Assembly: GCA_958295665.1 (NCBI GenBank)
Contig: OY282558.1
Coordinates: 21,513,409-21,577,408, forward strand
Origin: Tipula vernalis
Taxonomy: Eukaryota > Arthropoda > Insecta > Diptera > Tipulidae
Length of the DNA: 64,000 bases
Reading direction: 5' to 3'
Positions within the stretch are counted from its first letter, which is position 1. Each line of letters opens with the position of its first letter. Both the position numbers and the translations under genes were made by a program. Shown piece by piece: positions 48,689 to 58,549 of this stretch. The notes beneath the pieces are model-generated. The model saw nothing but the letters and a program-made list of their open reading frames with translations. It made no database searches and was not told the DNA's origin.

Positions 48689-51389
48689 GTATCACGTACA
48701 TTTTTGCTCATTTCATTGTTGAGTTTCGTTGCGTTTATTCGTAGTCGTCATAGTGCAAAATAAACAAAACTTAGAATATTTTGTTTTATTATCTATAGAT
48801 ATACATTTGTTTTATTAAACCCAGGTGAATATTACAGAGCAAGACAACAAAATTTCGAATTATTTTCGTTTAATTTTGTGTCACATGTATGTAATAAAAA
48901 ATACAAAATTTGTAATAAGGCTATAATATTACTGTTTTATTGTTTAAAAATCCTGTTAATTGTGGCTTTTGAGTCAAGAATTAAAATCAATCTAAATTGT
49001 TGTTTCTAATTTTTTTTTTTTTAAACATACCGATATCGTACATGTGACACTTCCATTTTGAACTCTTTTTTTCATACACAAAATCTATTATAAACAATGA
49101 AGTGAAACCTAATTTGCTTATTTATACATTTTATTAGAGAATGGGTAAGGAGGCTATGAGACGTTTTCGTGAGAAGAAACGGGCCAATACTGAAGAATGG
49201 ATCATATGGAAAGAAAAGGAACGCCAGCGAATTAAACAATATCGAGAAAGTGTTAAGAATCGAGCAAGTCAACAGAAGCAACCAAAACGTCAGACAACAA
49301 AGGAAGAAAAAAAGAAAAATACCGAGAGACAGCGTCAATATCGAGCCAATCGAAGATATATAGGTGAGCATCCAGAAGCACGTGGAATACCATATAAGAC
49401 AAAGCAATCATTATATAAGGCTGTGAATCGGGTACGAAAAGTTTTACCCGAGAATATTGACAGAAAGCGAATGGTACTAAAACAGTTATTCGTTGAATTC
49501 TAACCGGAAGCTTCAGCTGAGATAAATCGAAAAGTAAATAAAACGAAAAAGGGATTTATGGAACGTAAAACTAGAAAGGCTTTAGATGCACAGGTTATTG
49601 AGTTTTATCAATGTCAAGATATTACTTATCAGACACCAGGCAAGTCCGATGTAATTTCTGTTAAAAAGGATAATAAAAGAATAACAATGCAAAAACACTA
49701 CATGACAATGACATTGGGCGAGGCATATCAGATATATTGTGAAGAAATGGGAAATGGCGAAAAAGTTGGAAAATCAACATTTTTTGAGTTGCGGCCTCCA
49801 AATGTTATGGTAGTTGCTGACACCACACAATGTATATGTATGTCAATTGCATTCCAATTTTAATTACTTATGCTCATCCTTAAAAAGTATCAATGGTTTC
49901 CCATCGAACTGTAAAGCGCTTTTAGATGAACTTTTTTGCAATTTATCAAGTGAAAGTTGTATGATGGGACAATGTGACCAATGTGAGGAAAATGTTAGAG
50001 ATGCGCTACCGCTTCTATTTGATTATGATGCTAATATTTTCTGGAATAAATAGGAAGAAAATAAAGAAAATTCCAGAGTTCAAATAAAAAGATACAGATC
50101 ATCAGTAGCAAGAGCAGTAGAGGAAATTCAAATTCAAATGCCGAAATTTAAAAAAACATGTCCACGTCAACATCATTCAATCAGCGCATTTCAAAGCTAT
50201 GAAGGAGACATTAAGAACTGATGAAATTGTTATTCAAATAGATTTTGCAGAGAATTTTGCCATAGTTTCGCAAGATGAAATTCAAGCTGCTCATTTCTCA
50301 TATGATCAAGTTACAGTATTTACTGTTTGCTTATGGAAAGAACACCAAACTGAATCGTTAGCTATTATAAACAATGATTTGAATCACGACAAATACAGTG
50401 TTTGGACCTTTCTGAAATCAATATTGGATTACCTAACCACGCCTGGTACTTTTAAGAAGTGTCACATTTTTTCGGATGGATGCACCTCCCAGTTCAAAAA
50501 TAAATACATCTTGTCAAGTTTAATAATGTTACAATCAATTTATGGAATTCAAATTACTTGGTCATTCTTTGCTACGTCACATGGAAATGGTGCTGTAGAC
50601 GGTATAGGTGCGACTGTAAAAAGGTCTGTTTGGACACAAATGAAATCTCGTCAAAAAACTGTTGAAAATGCGGAAGAGTTTGCGAATTGTGCAGCAGATA
50701 AATTGAAGAATATCAAAATAATTTACATAGACAAGGAATCTATTAATGACAGTCGCAAACAATTAAGCGAAATATGAGAAAATACTGGTATACCACGAAT
50801 ACCCAATCTGCAACTTCAACACTACCTAGAAGCATTTCAAAACAGTATTCAGTCTCGCTACACCTACAAATCAACAAAAATTACTACAACCGAATACTTA
50901 AATTACATAAATAAAAAATAATTTTCAAACATTTCAGTTTTGTTTTATTTGTAAAAAGAATTAAAAAATGTTCGCAATAGAAAAGTTTATATGGTGTCAC
51001 ACGTACGTTATCCATGTGACATGTACGGTATTTAGTGAAAAATTGAAAAGTCAGTTAGTATTAGTTTATTATAACTGAAAACACAATTAAAACAATTTAG
51101 CATAACTCCCTCAACTTAGATAAAAAATTATATTTTCTGGTCAAAACCAATTCGCAGATAATTTGATATTAATGTACACAAATCAAAATCAGAGGAAAAA
51201 AATTGTCACATGTACGTTATACGTATTTTGTTAAATATTTTGGTAATGAGTAATGCGATTTTTAAAATTTTAATCTACTTTAAATTAAGAGATAAATTAG
51301 TCATTATAAATGACAAAGAATTTTTTTAGAAAAAGGAATTTGTTGGTAAATTTTGGTAAAAATATTCGCAGACTGTCACAGTACGTTAT
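48689..51389. repeat. Seven GTCACATGTACGTTAT-like motifs around the decayed transposase gene
   Basis: Copies: 48689 (GTATCACGTACATTT, weak), 48878 (GTGTCACATGTATGTAAT), 49033..49050 (minus strand, GTGTCACATGTACGATAT), 50994 (GTGTCACACGTACGTTAT), about 51015 (GTGACATGTACGGTAT), 51204 (TGTCACATGTACGTTAT) and 51374 (TGTCACAGTACGTTAT). Three lie left and four right of the coding region at steps of roughly 20-190 bp. They look like subterminal transposase-binding repeats. No outer terminal inverted repeat was fixed. Confidence 0.6.
49141..50921 (+). pseudogene. Transposase-like gene with FAEN/SDG/HGxGAVDGIG motifs, Sola-like, decayed
   Basis: The reading starts at ATG 49141 with a strongly basic helix (MRRFREKKRANTEEWIIWKE and similar, to about residue 75), possibly DNA-binding. 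It runs to TAA at 50919 if damage is ignored, about 590 codons. Middle part: VIEFYQCQDITYQTPGKSD, GEAYQIYCEEMGNGEKVGKS, a Cys-containing stretch with MGQCDQCEENVRDALPLLFD. C-terminal catalytic-looking core: IVIQIDFAENFAIVSQDEIQ, CHIFSDGCTSQFKNKY, SFFATSHGNGAVDGIGATVK. These acidic positions resemble a D-D-D/E transposase of the Sola-like insect families; this name is from memory and unproven. Damage: TAA at 49501, TAG at 50051, TGA at 50775, frameshifts near 49845 and 50160. Sense to the host gene. Confidence 0.72.
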
Positions 51390-51419
51390 TTGGAATGCGT
51401 GATATGCATTCATACATAC

Positions 51420-52030
51420 GTATATCTACAACCGTTACCGAAGCAAAATCATACAATAAAAATAAAAAGAAACAAAAAAATTTTTTTTTACACAATTCAT
51501 ACCAAATATATGTATGTATATAGGTATAGAGCAATACATAGATGTGACATGAAAATACCTGTCTAACGATCCCGTTAATATTTTATTTTGAACACATTTC
51601 TCCTTGTTCAAACTTTTTAACATCAAACGAGAAACCCGTCTCATGCTTAATGAATTCACATTTCACTTCTAAAACACTAAATACATTTTACCACAGTCAT
51701 CACTAGTTAATTAAAATTTACTAAAACTGAACCACAACACAAAAAAACACTATAAACGCATTAATAAATAGCACACAAATTTATTTTCACCACACTGATT
51801 TAATTTGATATACAATTTACTAAATCACTTCACTGAATTTACCGAAATTATTAAATTAATTTATACTAGACTAAAAAAAAAACAAATTTGATAATTTAAA
51901 CAAAATAAAATTAAATTTACGGAGGAAGATTAAAAACACGACTTCCTCCATCGAACGTCACTCGCAGACCGTTCAATACGCCTGCGTTCTACAAGAATAA
52001 ACACAAATTCACAGCTATGTATGGAGTTGG
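51420..52030. other. No gene seen; possible LTR of the gypsy remnant
   Basis: Read on the minus strand, TGTAGAACGCAGGCGTATTG starts at 51993, just downstream of the gypsy pol end, and could be the start of its 3' LTR. The lower border was not found. Confidence 0.35.
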
Positions 52031-52039
52031 TTTTAAACT

Positions 52040-53410
52040 TTTAAATTTTTCGCGTAATAATTGGAAAAAGTTGGATGCGTGTGATGTAGCTTTAGATTAG
52101 TAGAATTATCTTCGAATGAAACCGATTTATTAAGATTTGCTACAAATATATCAACTGGAACTTTTAACGTCTGCTTGTAAGCTAGTTCTGCTGCATTACA
52201 ATTTTCCACGATCGAATGCTGAGTAGTACGTCTCAGGGGGTTTTTGAAGTGAAAAGCTATTGGCTTCCAACTATTTAGTATATTATTGTAATACAGTTCG
52301 ATGGCAATGTTAGACCTATCGGTAGCTATGCAATATTTAGTATTTACGCTTGGAAATGACAGTAAAGTAGACGGGGCCTGCTAACTGAAATTCGCCTTTT
52401 GTTTACCTACTTTTATCAACATGGAGAGGTACTATAAATTGAACCAAGGACACTAGCCAAATTGGGTAAAAACCGATTATAAAAATCATTCATTCGAAGG
52501 AACTTTCGGATTTGCTTAACTGACGTGGGTTTAGGTAAACATATTGTGGCTTCTATTCTGTCCTTTGTTGGCAAAATGCCTTTTATGGATATATTATGTC
52601 CAAGGAAATCTTGCTCAGAGGTTCCAAATATACATTCTACAGGTTTAATCTTACCATCGTACGCATTCAATATTTCGAGGACTGTTTTTAAATAAGACAT
52701 ATGATCGTCTTTCGTCTTACTAGCTGTTAAAATATCATCAATAAATAGAAAGGCAAACGGTAGATTATTCAAAACACAATCCATGAATCTTTGGAATGTT
52801 TGAGCAGCATTTCGCAAACGCATTTTGCTATAGCAAATGCCCGAATTAAATCAATTTTCGAAAAACATGTGCAACCTTCTAAATTCATAGTAAAATCGTG
52901 TAAGTGTGGCAAAGGATACCCGTCAGGAGTTGTACACAAATTTAATAGACGATATTCACCACAAAGTCTCCAGTCGCTATTATCTTTCTTTTTGACTAAA
53001 TGGCGGGGTGAGCAAACCGATGAACTTGAAGGCTGACAAATTCTTAAATCGATCATGTCGGAAACTTAACTTTGTCTAACCGGCGAGGGTGTGAATAGGG
53101 TAAAGGTCCTTGTGACATTGTGTTTAATTTCTAAATTAAAATTTGGTGGTGGAAAAATTCATTATTTTTCTTATGATCTAGAAAATATTTATGTGGAACA
53201 ACGGAAATGTTTGTTCCAGTATCTACTAAAAAAATTATTTTCAAATTTATGCATCTAATAAATAGTCGGCGGCAAAAATTTAAACTACCTACTACATAGT
53301 AGCCGCATCCGTGGAAATTATTTTTTTGTTTCGTAATTGTATCAGCTTGCTTTTGTGAGCGTGTTTCACTATTTCGCCGATACCGGGAAATACCAATATG
53401 CAAATACCGT
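52040..53410 (-). pseudogene. Ty3/gypsy retrotransposon pol remnant
   Basis: On the minus strand: a retropepsin-like protease LVDTGTNISVVP (about 53225-53190). Then RT: CSPRHLVKKKDNSDWRLCGE, YRLLNLCTTPDGYPLPHL, CFSKIDLIRAF (first Asp), LRNAAQTFQRFMDCVLNNLP, FIDDIL at 52745..52734 (catalytic pair), DFLGHNIS and IRKFLRMNDFYNRFLP. Then the start of RNase H: IATDRSNIAIEL, NSWKPIAFHFK. The text switches near 52220 to ENCNAAELAYKQTLKVPVDI, which is the region after the integrase, so the rest of RNase H and the whole integrase are deleted. At least three frameshifts. An inactive element; no envelope gene was seen. Confidence 0.85.
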
Positions 53411-54165
53411 TGATTACGATAAGGGGATCTACTCCTACTGAAATTTTTGTTAATCGATAATCCTTTGAATTTTTTGTTTACAATTTCTTCAATTTAACAA
53501 TGACTCACAATTATATTTAACTAGCCAGTAAACCTGGTGTTACCAGGAAAAATATTATTAAATATTTGTGGAATTACCAAAATTGCATCTATAGCGGATG
53601 AAAGTTTACGCATGAAAAAGATCCTTTCAAGTAAACATAATGGTACGTTATGTTATTTATGATTTTTCAATGCAAATTCTATTAGGAAGCACGGAAATAA
53701 CATAATATAACACGGATTTATGGCAGACGTTTGAATTTGTCTTGAAAAAACCAAAATATAAAAAAAATAAAAAGAAAATGTTAAATCTCGGAATATGGCA
53801 ATATTTTCGGTGTTTTCCAATTTTAAGTAAAGAGATTATCATCCCTTGAATATGCAACCTTTTCTTCAAACTATTACCAACTATACTTCCAATAAATATT
53901 CTTGTGTCAGTGTTAATTTCTAATTTATTAAGAGGTTTTATCCCCCAGTAAATATTGAATGTGAACTTGTAAAACAGAATTGCCATGCGATGAGACCCTC
54001 ATGATTCAGGTAATTGAGTTCTATATTTAAAAAAAGATCCCTCAAGTTCTTCATCGACTTTACATTCTTGCTCTAAATTGTGGAAGAAGTTGGCGTACAC
54101 TCACTCTCGATGAGGCTAGATCTGCAGATGAACCCCCATGTTGTTATTAAACGCCAAAGGCGAAT
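53411..54165. other. No gene seen
   Basis: AT-rich intronic DNA between the gypsy remnant and the ATACCATC array; the minus frame at 53657..53986 shows no family signature. Confidence 0.4.
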
Positions 54166-54169
54166 TTTA

Positions 54170-54370
54170 CCAATGATACCTTTATCAATAATAATCATAC
54201 ATTCTATCATAGATACCATCCAACCATTATACCATAACATTATCAGACTATCATACCATCATACCACGATACCATTATACCATCGTACCGTCATACCATC
54301 ATACCATCACGCCATCATACCGTCATACCATCATACCATCACATCAACAATACCATCAAATCAACATACA
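54170..54370. repeat. ATACCATC-type microsatellite, left block
   Basis: Imperfect ATACCATCATACCATCAC units, about 200 bp. The same pattern resumes at 56960, on the other side of a LINE relic. Confidence 0.85.
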
Positions 54371-54474
54371 TACTGCCTTAACGTTATTTATTATTTATTG
54401 TTTGAAAAGTTGTAACATGTATATTTACAATATTTACATCAATACATACTAACAAAAAGTTTTCAAGTTACTTA

Positions 54475-54694
54475 TTACACTTGGAAATGCAACAAATCAT
54501 CCACAGCTGAGGCTTCAAATAAAAATGATTTTAAACCTGACTTAAGTGTATTTGATGTATGTAAGTTTTTTAATTCATCCGGTACGCTATTGAAAATTTT
54601 AGGTGCCAATATTAGAAACGAATTTTGGAAATTTGTTGTTGTAAATTTTTCAAGCCGGATATACTTCTCATATCTCAAGTCGTAATTGATACTA
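54475..54694 (-). pseudogene. LINE ORF2 C-terminus
   Basis: NYDLRYEKYIRLEKFTTTNF then QNSFLILAPKIFNSVPDELK, NLHTSNTLKSGLKSFLF and a stop. This wording is typical of the extreme C-terminus of jockey/CR1-like ORF2 proteins. It is the continuation of the fragment at 56125..56960, displaced by the insert at 54699..56138. Confidence 0.78.
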
Positions 54695-54698
54695 ACAT

Positions 54699-56138
54699 TG
54701 TAACGAGACCACTCTTGGAAATAGTGTAGTCACCGTTAGCAAAAAAAAATTCTAATAATAATAAAAAAACAAGGTGGTTGTGCTACTAAAGTACGCCATT
54801 TTCGCCATGGCTCAGTCGGTTAGAGGTACGTTGGTCGTGGGCCTGTACCTTAGCTTAAAGCACAACAAATGGCAAAGTTGGAAGAAATACCCTCACTGTC
54901 GTCTTACCTCACTCAAACACTCCATAGTTTCAGCTTCCGCTCACTCACTCATGTTAAATATTAGTTTTTAAATAACAATAAAAAAAAAATTCAATTTAAA
55001 CAAATACAAAAAAAATTGGTGGTTTATTTGGATATAAACAAAAAAAAAATATGATAAAAATTATAAATAGATACAAATATAAGACAAAAATTAAGCAATA
55101 ACTTGTATTGAACCTAACATTTAGAATATTTAACCGTTAATTAATAGTTGGATTTTTTTAACACAGTAAATCCAAAAAAAAAAAAAATTATCACTCTACT
55201 TACGATGCTCCCTGCGTAACTGAAGGACTGATGAAAGCGCTTCCATTCGACCTTGAAGCTGCAAAGAAGCCTGGTAAATAATATCTGCTGTTATATAATA
55301 GAAAAGAACGTAATATTAATTAACTTATAAACACTCAAATATCCAAATAAATAAATATAAAGTAAAGAAAATATATAATTAAATACTAATATACAAAACG
55401 AAACAAACGATCCATAAAAAAAAAATCACTCCATGAGGCGCCGTCTATACTGCGCAATGCCGCAAAATCCCGCAATTCAACAGCCAATTCCACAACTGTA
55501 CTCTCGCCAAACTGCACCACCACGATCTAGATGGTTCTGCACAAACACGTTCATTTACTCCAACCACCGCAAGTTCAAACTCGCCATGTGCATGACACTC
55601 CGTCAATACTAGCGTATCATTCACCAAGATCATAAATTTCACTTTTTGTTCGGCCTATACACCATAAGCTCTAATTTTGGATTTGTATTTGCACTGTAAA
55701 CGTTTTTATTTTTTTATACTCAATGATTCTCAATCAAAAAAAAATATTATAAATTCTTTAAATACTAAATTTCATCACTTTAGATTTTCTTTTTTTTGTT
55801 TGTGTTTCACTAGTCTACATTTCGTTATTATTTAGCGATGTAGCGATGATTATTCCATGAATATCAGTTATCAACTACCTCTTGCCTATCGTTCGATTTT
55901 TTTTTTGTTTTTCCTTGCTATCTGCCAAACGGTATCCAAAAAAAAAAAAAAAACCTCGAGTAGCATGGTGCGTGATGTATTTGCCCCATCAATATATGCG
56001 TTGAACAACCGCATCAACCAAGGTATATTCCAACATGTAACAATGAATGAATATCAAAATGATGAATCAAACAGAATTGAAAGATACAGTAGCATCTCGA
56101 ACATCAGCAACAGTAACAGCGACGGGGCGCATGTTACA
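54699..56138. mobile_element. 1,440-bp LTR-like insert (TGTAAC...GTTACA) inside a LINE
   Basis: Begins TGTAACGAGACC and ends GCATGTTACA, so it has the TG...CA ends of an LTR with a 6-bp inverted repeat. It is flanked by the direct repeat ACAT (54695..54698 and 56139..56142). It splits a LINE coding region whose two halves otherwise follow in order. No internal LTR copy or pol gene was seen, so it could be a long solo LTR. It carries many A runs and an ORF of 97 codons (55857..56150) without recognisable domains. Confidence 0.55.
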
Positions 56139-56960
56139 ACATTAGATTGAAAACTTTATAGACAAACAGATGTCTAGTAGGAAAAATTTCCGACAACTCA
56201 AACAAAGGCCACGAAGCAGGTAGCTTATGTTTTTAAGCTATAACAAGGGGATGAATTCTTGAATAATAAGTCCCTCCTCAGCAGGCTAATCCTTATGATA
56301 GCCTCGATTCCACAAGCGCAGAATAAGTAATTCTTAAGACTGCTGAAGGACAGACTGAACGCAAAATATAAAATCTTCGAATAAGAACACACATATAATT
56401 ACGAAGGGAATCGATATGACGAAGCCAACACATACAAGCATCTACAATCAAACAAAGGTACTTAAAATTAGATACGAATTCAACTTTAAAAAGTCACTGA
56501 CACAAGTTATGTAATCACAGTTCAAATCATGGTAAATAACACCAGAATCAGTAACACCAGTGCTTAGAAATATAGTATATGCAAAGCACTATTTCCTCAG
56601 AAGATCTAGATCAGTATTCATAGACTGATTATTAGAGATATGCAACTGGTCCTTATAAAGAAACACTAGATCTTCCGTAAAAGCTATCAATTTTGAAGAA
56701 AACTTCAAATAGAAAATGGAATTCAGGTAGATCAAAAACAGGATTTGGCCTAAAACGGAACCTTCAATAATAAATTCACCAATTTTAACCATTTGTGATC
56801 TATCAGATAAATAAGATTGAACCCACTATAAAGTAACGCCTATATAAACCAGCATATAAAAGTTTTTGAAACGATCGATTGTGGTTAAGCATATTAAATG
56901 CTTTTGTTAAATCCACAAAAATAGACGCAACAAATCTTTTCTTGTCAAGAGCCAATATAA
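56125..56960 (-). pseudogene. LINE reverse transcriptase relic
   Basis: Minus strand: KKRFVASIFVDLTKAFNMLN (first catalytic Asp), then GEFIIEGSVLGQILFLIYLN, KLIAFTEDLVFLYKD where TEDL replaces the usual ADDL. The thumb follows: CVGFVISIPFVII and SVCPSAVLRITYSALVESRL, with LFVYKVFNLM at the left edge. Truncated at the 5' side where it abuts the ATACCATC array, and interrupted at the 3' side by the LTR-like insert. The loss of the first Asp of the catalytic pair alone would inactivate it. Confidence 0.75.
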
Positions 56961-57290
56961 CATCACACCACCATATCATCATACAATAATAACATTATAC
57001 CGGTATATCAGCATTCCATCGAACCATCACACCATTGTACCTTGTTACCATCAAAAAAATCATACAACCATACTTTCATAACATCATAGTATCATGCCAT
57101 CGAACCATCACACAATTGTAACATTACACCATCATACCATCATATCTCACTATCATACCTTCATACCATCGTAACATCATACCATCGTACCATCATACCT
57201 TTTTATCATCATATCAGCATACCATCATACGGATACAATCGTACCAATATATAATCATACCAACATTCATACCATCATTCATTTCTTACA
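56960..57290. repeat. ATACCATC-type microsatellite, right block
   Basis: Imperfect CATACCATCGTACCATCATA units, about 330 bp, more diverged at its left edge. With the 54170 block it brackets the LINE, so the LINE probably landed in one array. Confidence 0.85.
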
Positions 57291-58074
57291 TTTCTATTTT
57301 CGATAGTGGGAAAATCAATAGAATATGTATTAATGTATCGAAGAAGCGATAAACCAATAGTTGTGGCAAAACTACCTATGAGAGAAAGTAAACTTGGTAG
57401 TTTTGATAGTGATATTGAAAATTGAAAGAAGTTTTGTTCATTTTTAAAAAACCTTAAACTGTTTAAGACCTCATTTCTATCCCTATTCTAAAAATCTTTA
57501 AATTTAGAATAACACAAGATGATACAAATCAGTTTTTCGAAATAACTTCCATTTAAGCTTCTAAAAATTAAAATATTAAGTCAAATTTTGGGTTTTGTCG
57601 ACTATTCTAAGAAATTAAAATTGTTGGTTTAAAGTTTTTAGAATTGCACTTTAGACGAAGATTCTATACAGATTCTAGACATTTCAAAATAAATGAAAAT
57701 TCTAAAATCCAAAAATGCTTACAACTCGACACTATTAGAACATTTTAAATTTTATGAAATTGAAATTGTTGAAATTGTGAAGCGTTTAAACTTTTGAGAT
57801 TTCAAATTTCGAAATAATTTATTTTTATTGGCCAATCAAACAGAATATAAATATTTTATTGTTGAATATGCAAAACTTTGTTGTATTTTGTCTTAATATG
57901 CTTAACTTTAAAAATCGTCATTTGTACTTTAAATATTACAACCGACACTTATAAAATATTCCCTAAATTGTAAAGATCAGCCTCTGATACAAATGTCGAT
58001 AAAAATTAATTCAAAATAGAGCTTAGCTTGGTTTAAACACAGTCTTACTTTTTCATTTCATTTGTTTCACCGAA
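57291..58074. other. No gene seen; TTCTAAAA-rich degenerate block
   Basis: From about 57470 to 57800 words such as ATTCTAAAAAT and TTTAGAAT recur. Otherwise AT-rich. Confidence 0.45.
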
Positions 58075-58375
58075 CCAGAATTGAAAACTGCGCCATCGAG
58101 TCTTGATAATATTCCACGTTTAAGAAGAAGAATTATGGCTCAGATTGTAAGAGTATGAGCTTGAGATAAGACATGAAAGTATGGGAAGTGAAATATATCA
58201 TTTGGATGTATTATCACGAAATCCACTTCAACTATTAAGAAATGTTGAGCCTGTGATATTATATGTCATGTACGTTGAAGGTATAGATCAATCATTGGTA
58301 GAAGTGTTACAAAACAATTATCTTGTAATATTGCCGATAGAGTGCTATCAGCTGTTATCAGAAATGTTTAGATAG
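58075..58375 (+). pseudogene. Ty3/gypsy RNase H end, short relic
   Basis: Plus-strand frame gives WLRL, stop, EYELEIRHESMGSEIYHLDV and LSRNP, the conserved end of a gypsy RNase H (...HVDALSRNP), then the linker to the integrase (EPVILYVMYVEGIDQSLVEV). It opens as TEFKTAPSSLDNIPR in another frame. It belongs to a different copy from the minus-strand gypsy at 52 kb. Confidence 0.7.
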
Positions 58376-58549
58376 AAAGAGGCACGGTACGGTCGGCTTA
58401 AGCCAGCTAGAAATCAGGGTATTGAGGTGGGAATTCTCAAAACTTGACTTTGTCTTTCTAGATCGTAAAGGCAAGCTGAAAGAGAAAGGAAATATTAAAA
58501 TTAAGAAAGGGATACACAGAGAGAAAAAGCTTTGCATGAATCATGCATG

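Noticed and set aside
49072..49407. A hydrophobic, signal-peptide-like 111-codon frame on the minus strand
   Set aside because: Antisense shadow of the Lys/Arg-rich N-terminus of the transposase-like gene; antisense of Lys/Glu codons yields Phe/Leu runs.
54780..54860. A tRNA gene suggested by TGGCTCAGTCGGTTAGAG
   Set aside because: No B box, acceptor pairing or anticodon arm could be drawn; kept only as a possible SINE head.
55445..55642. A minus-strand frame with balanced codons inside the LTR-like insert
   Set aside because: Only 65 codons, no known motif, and no second copy to compare.
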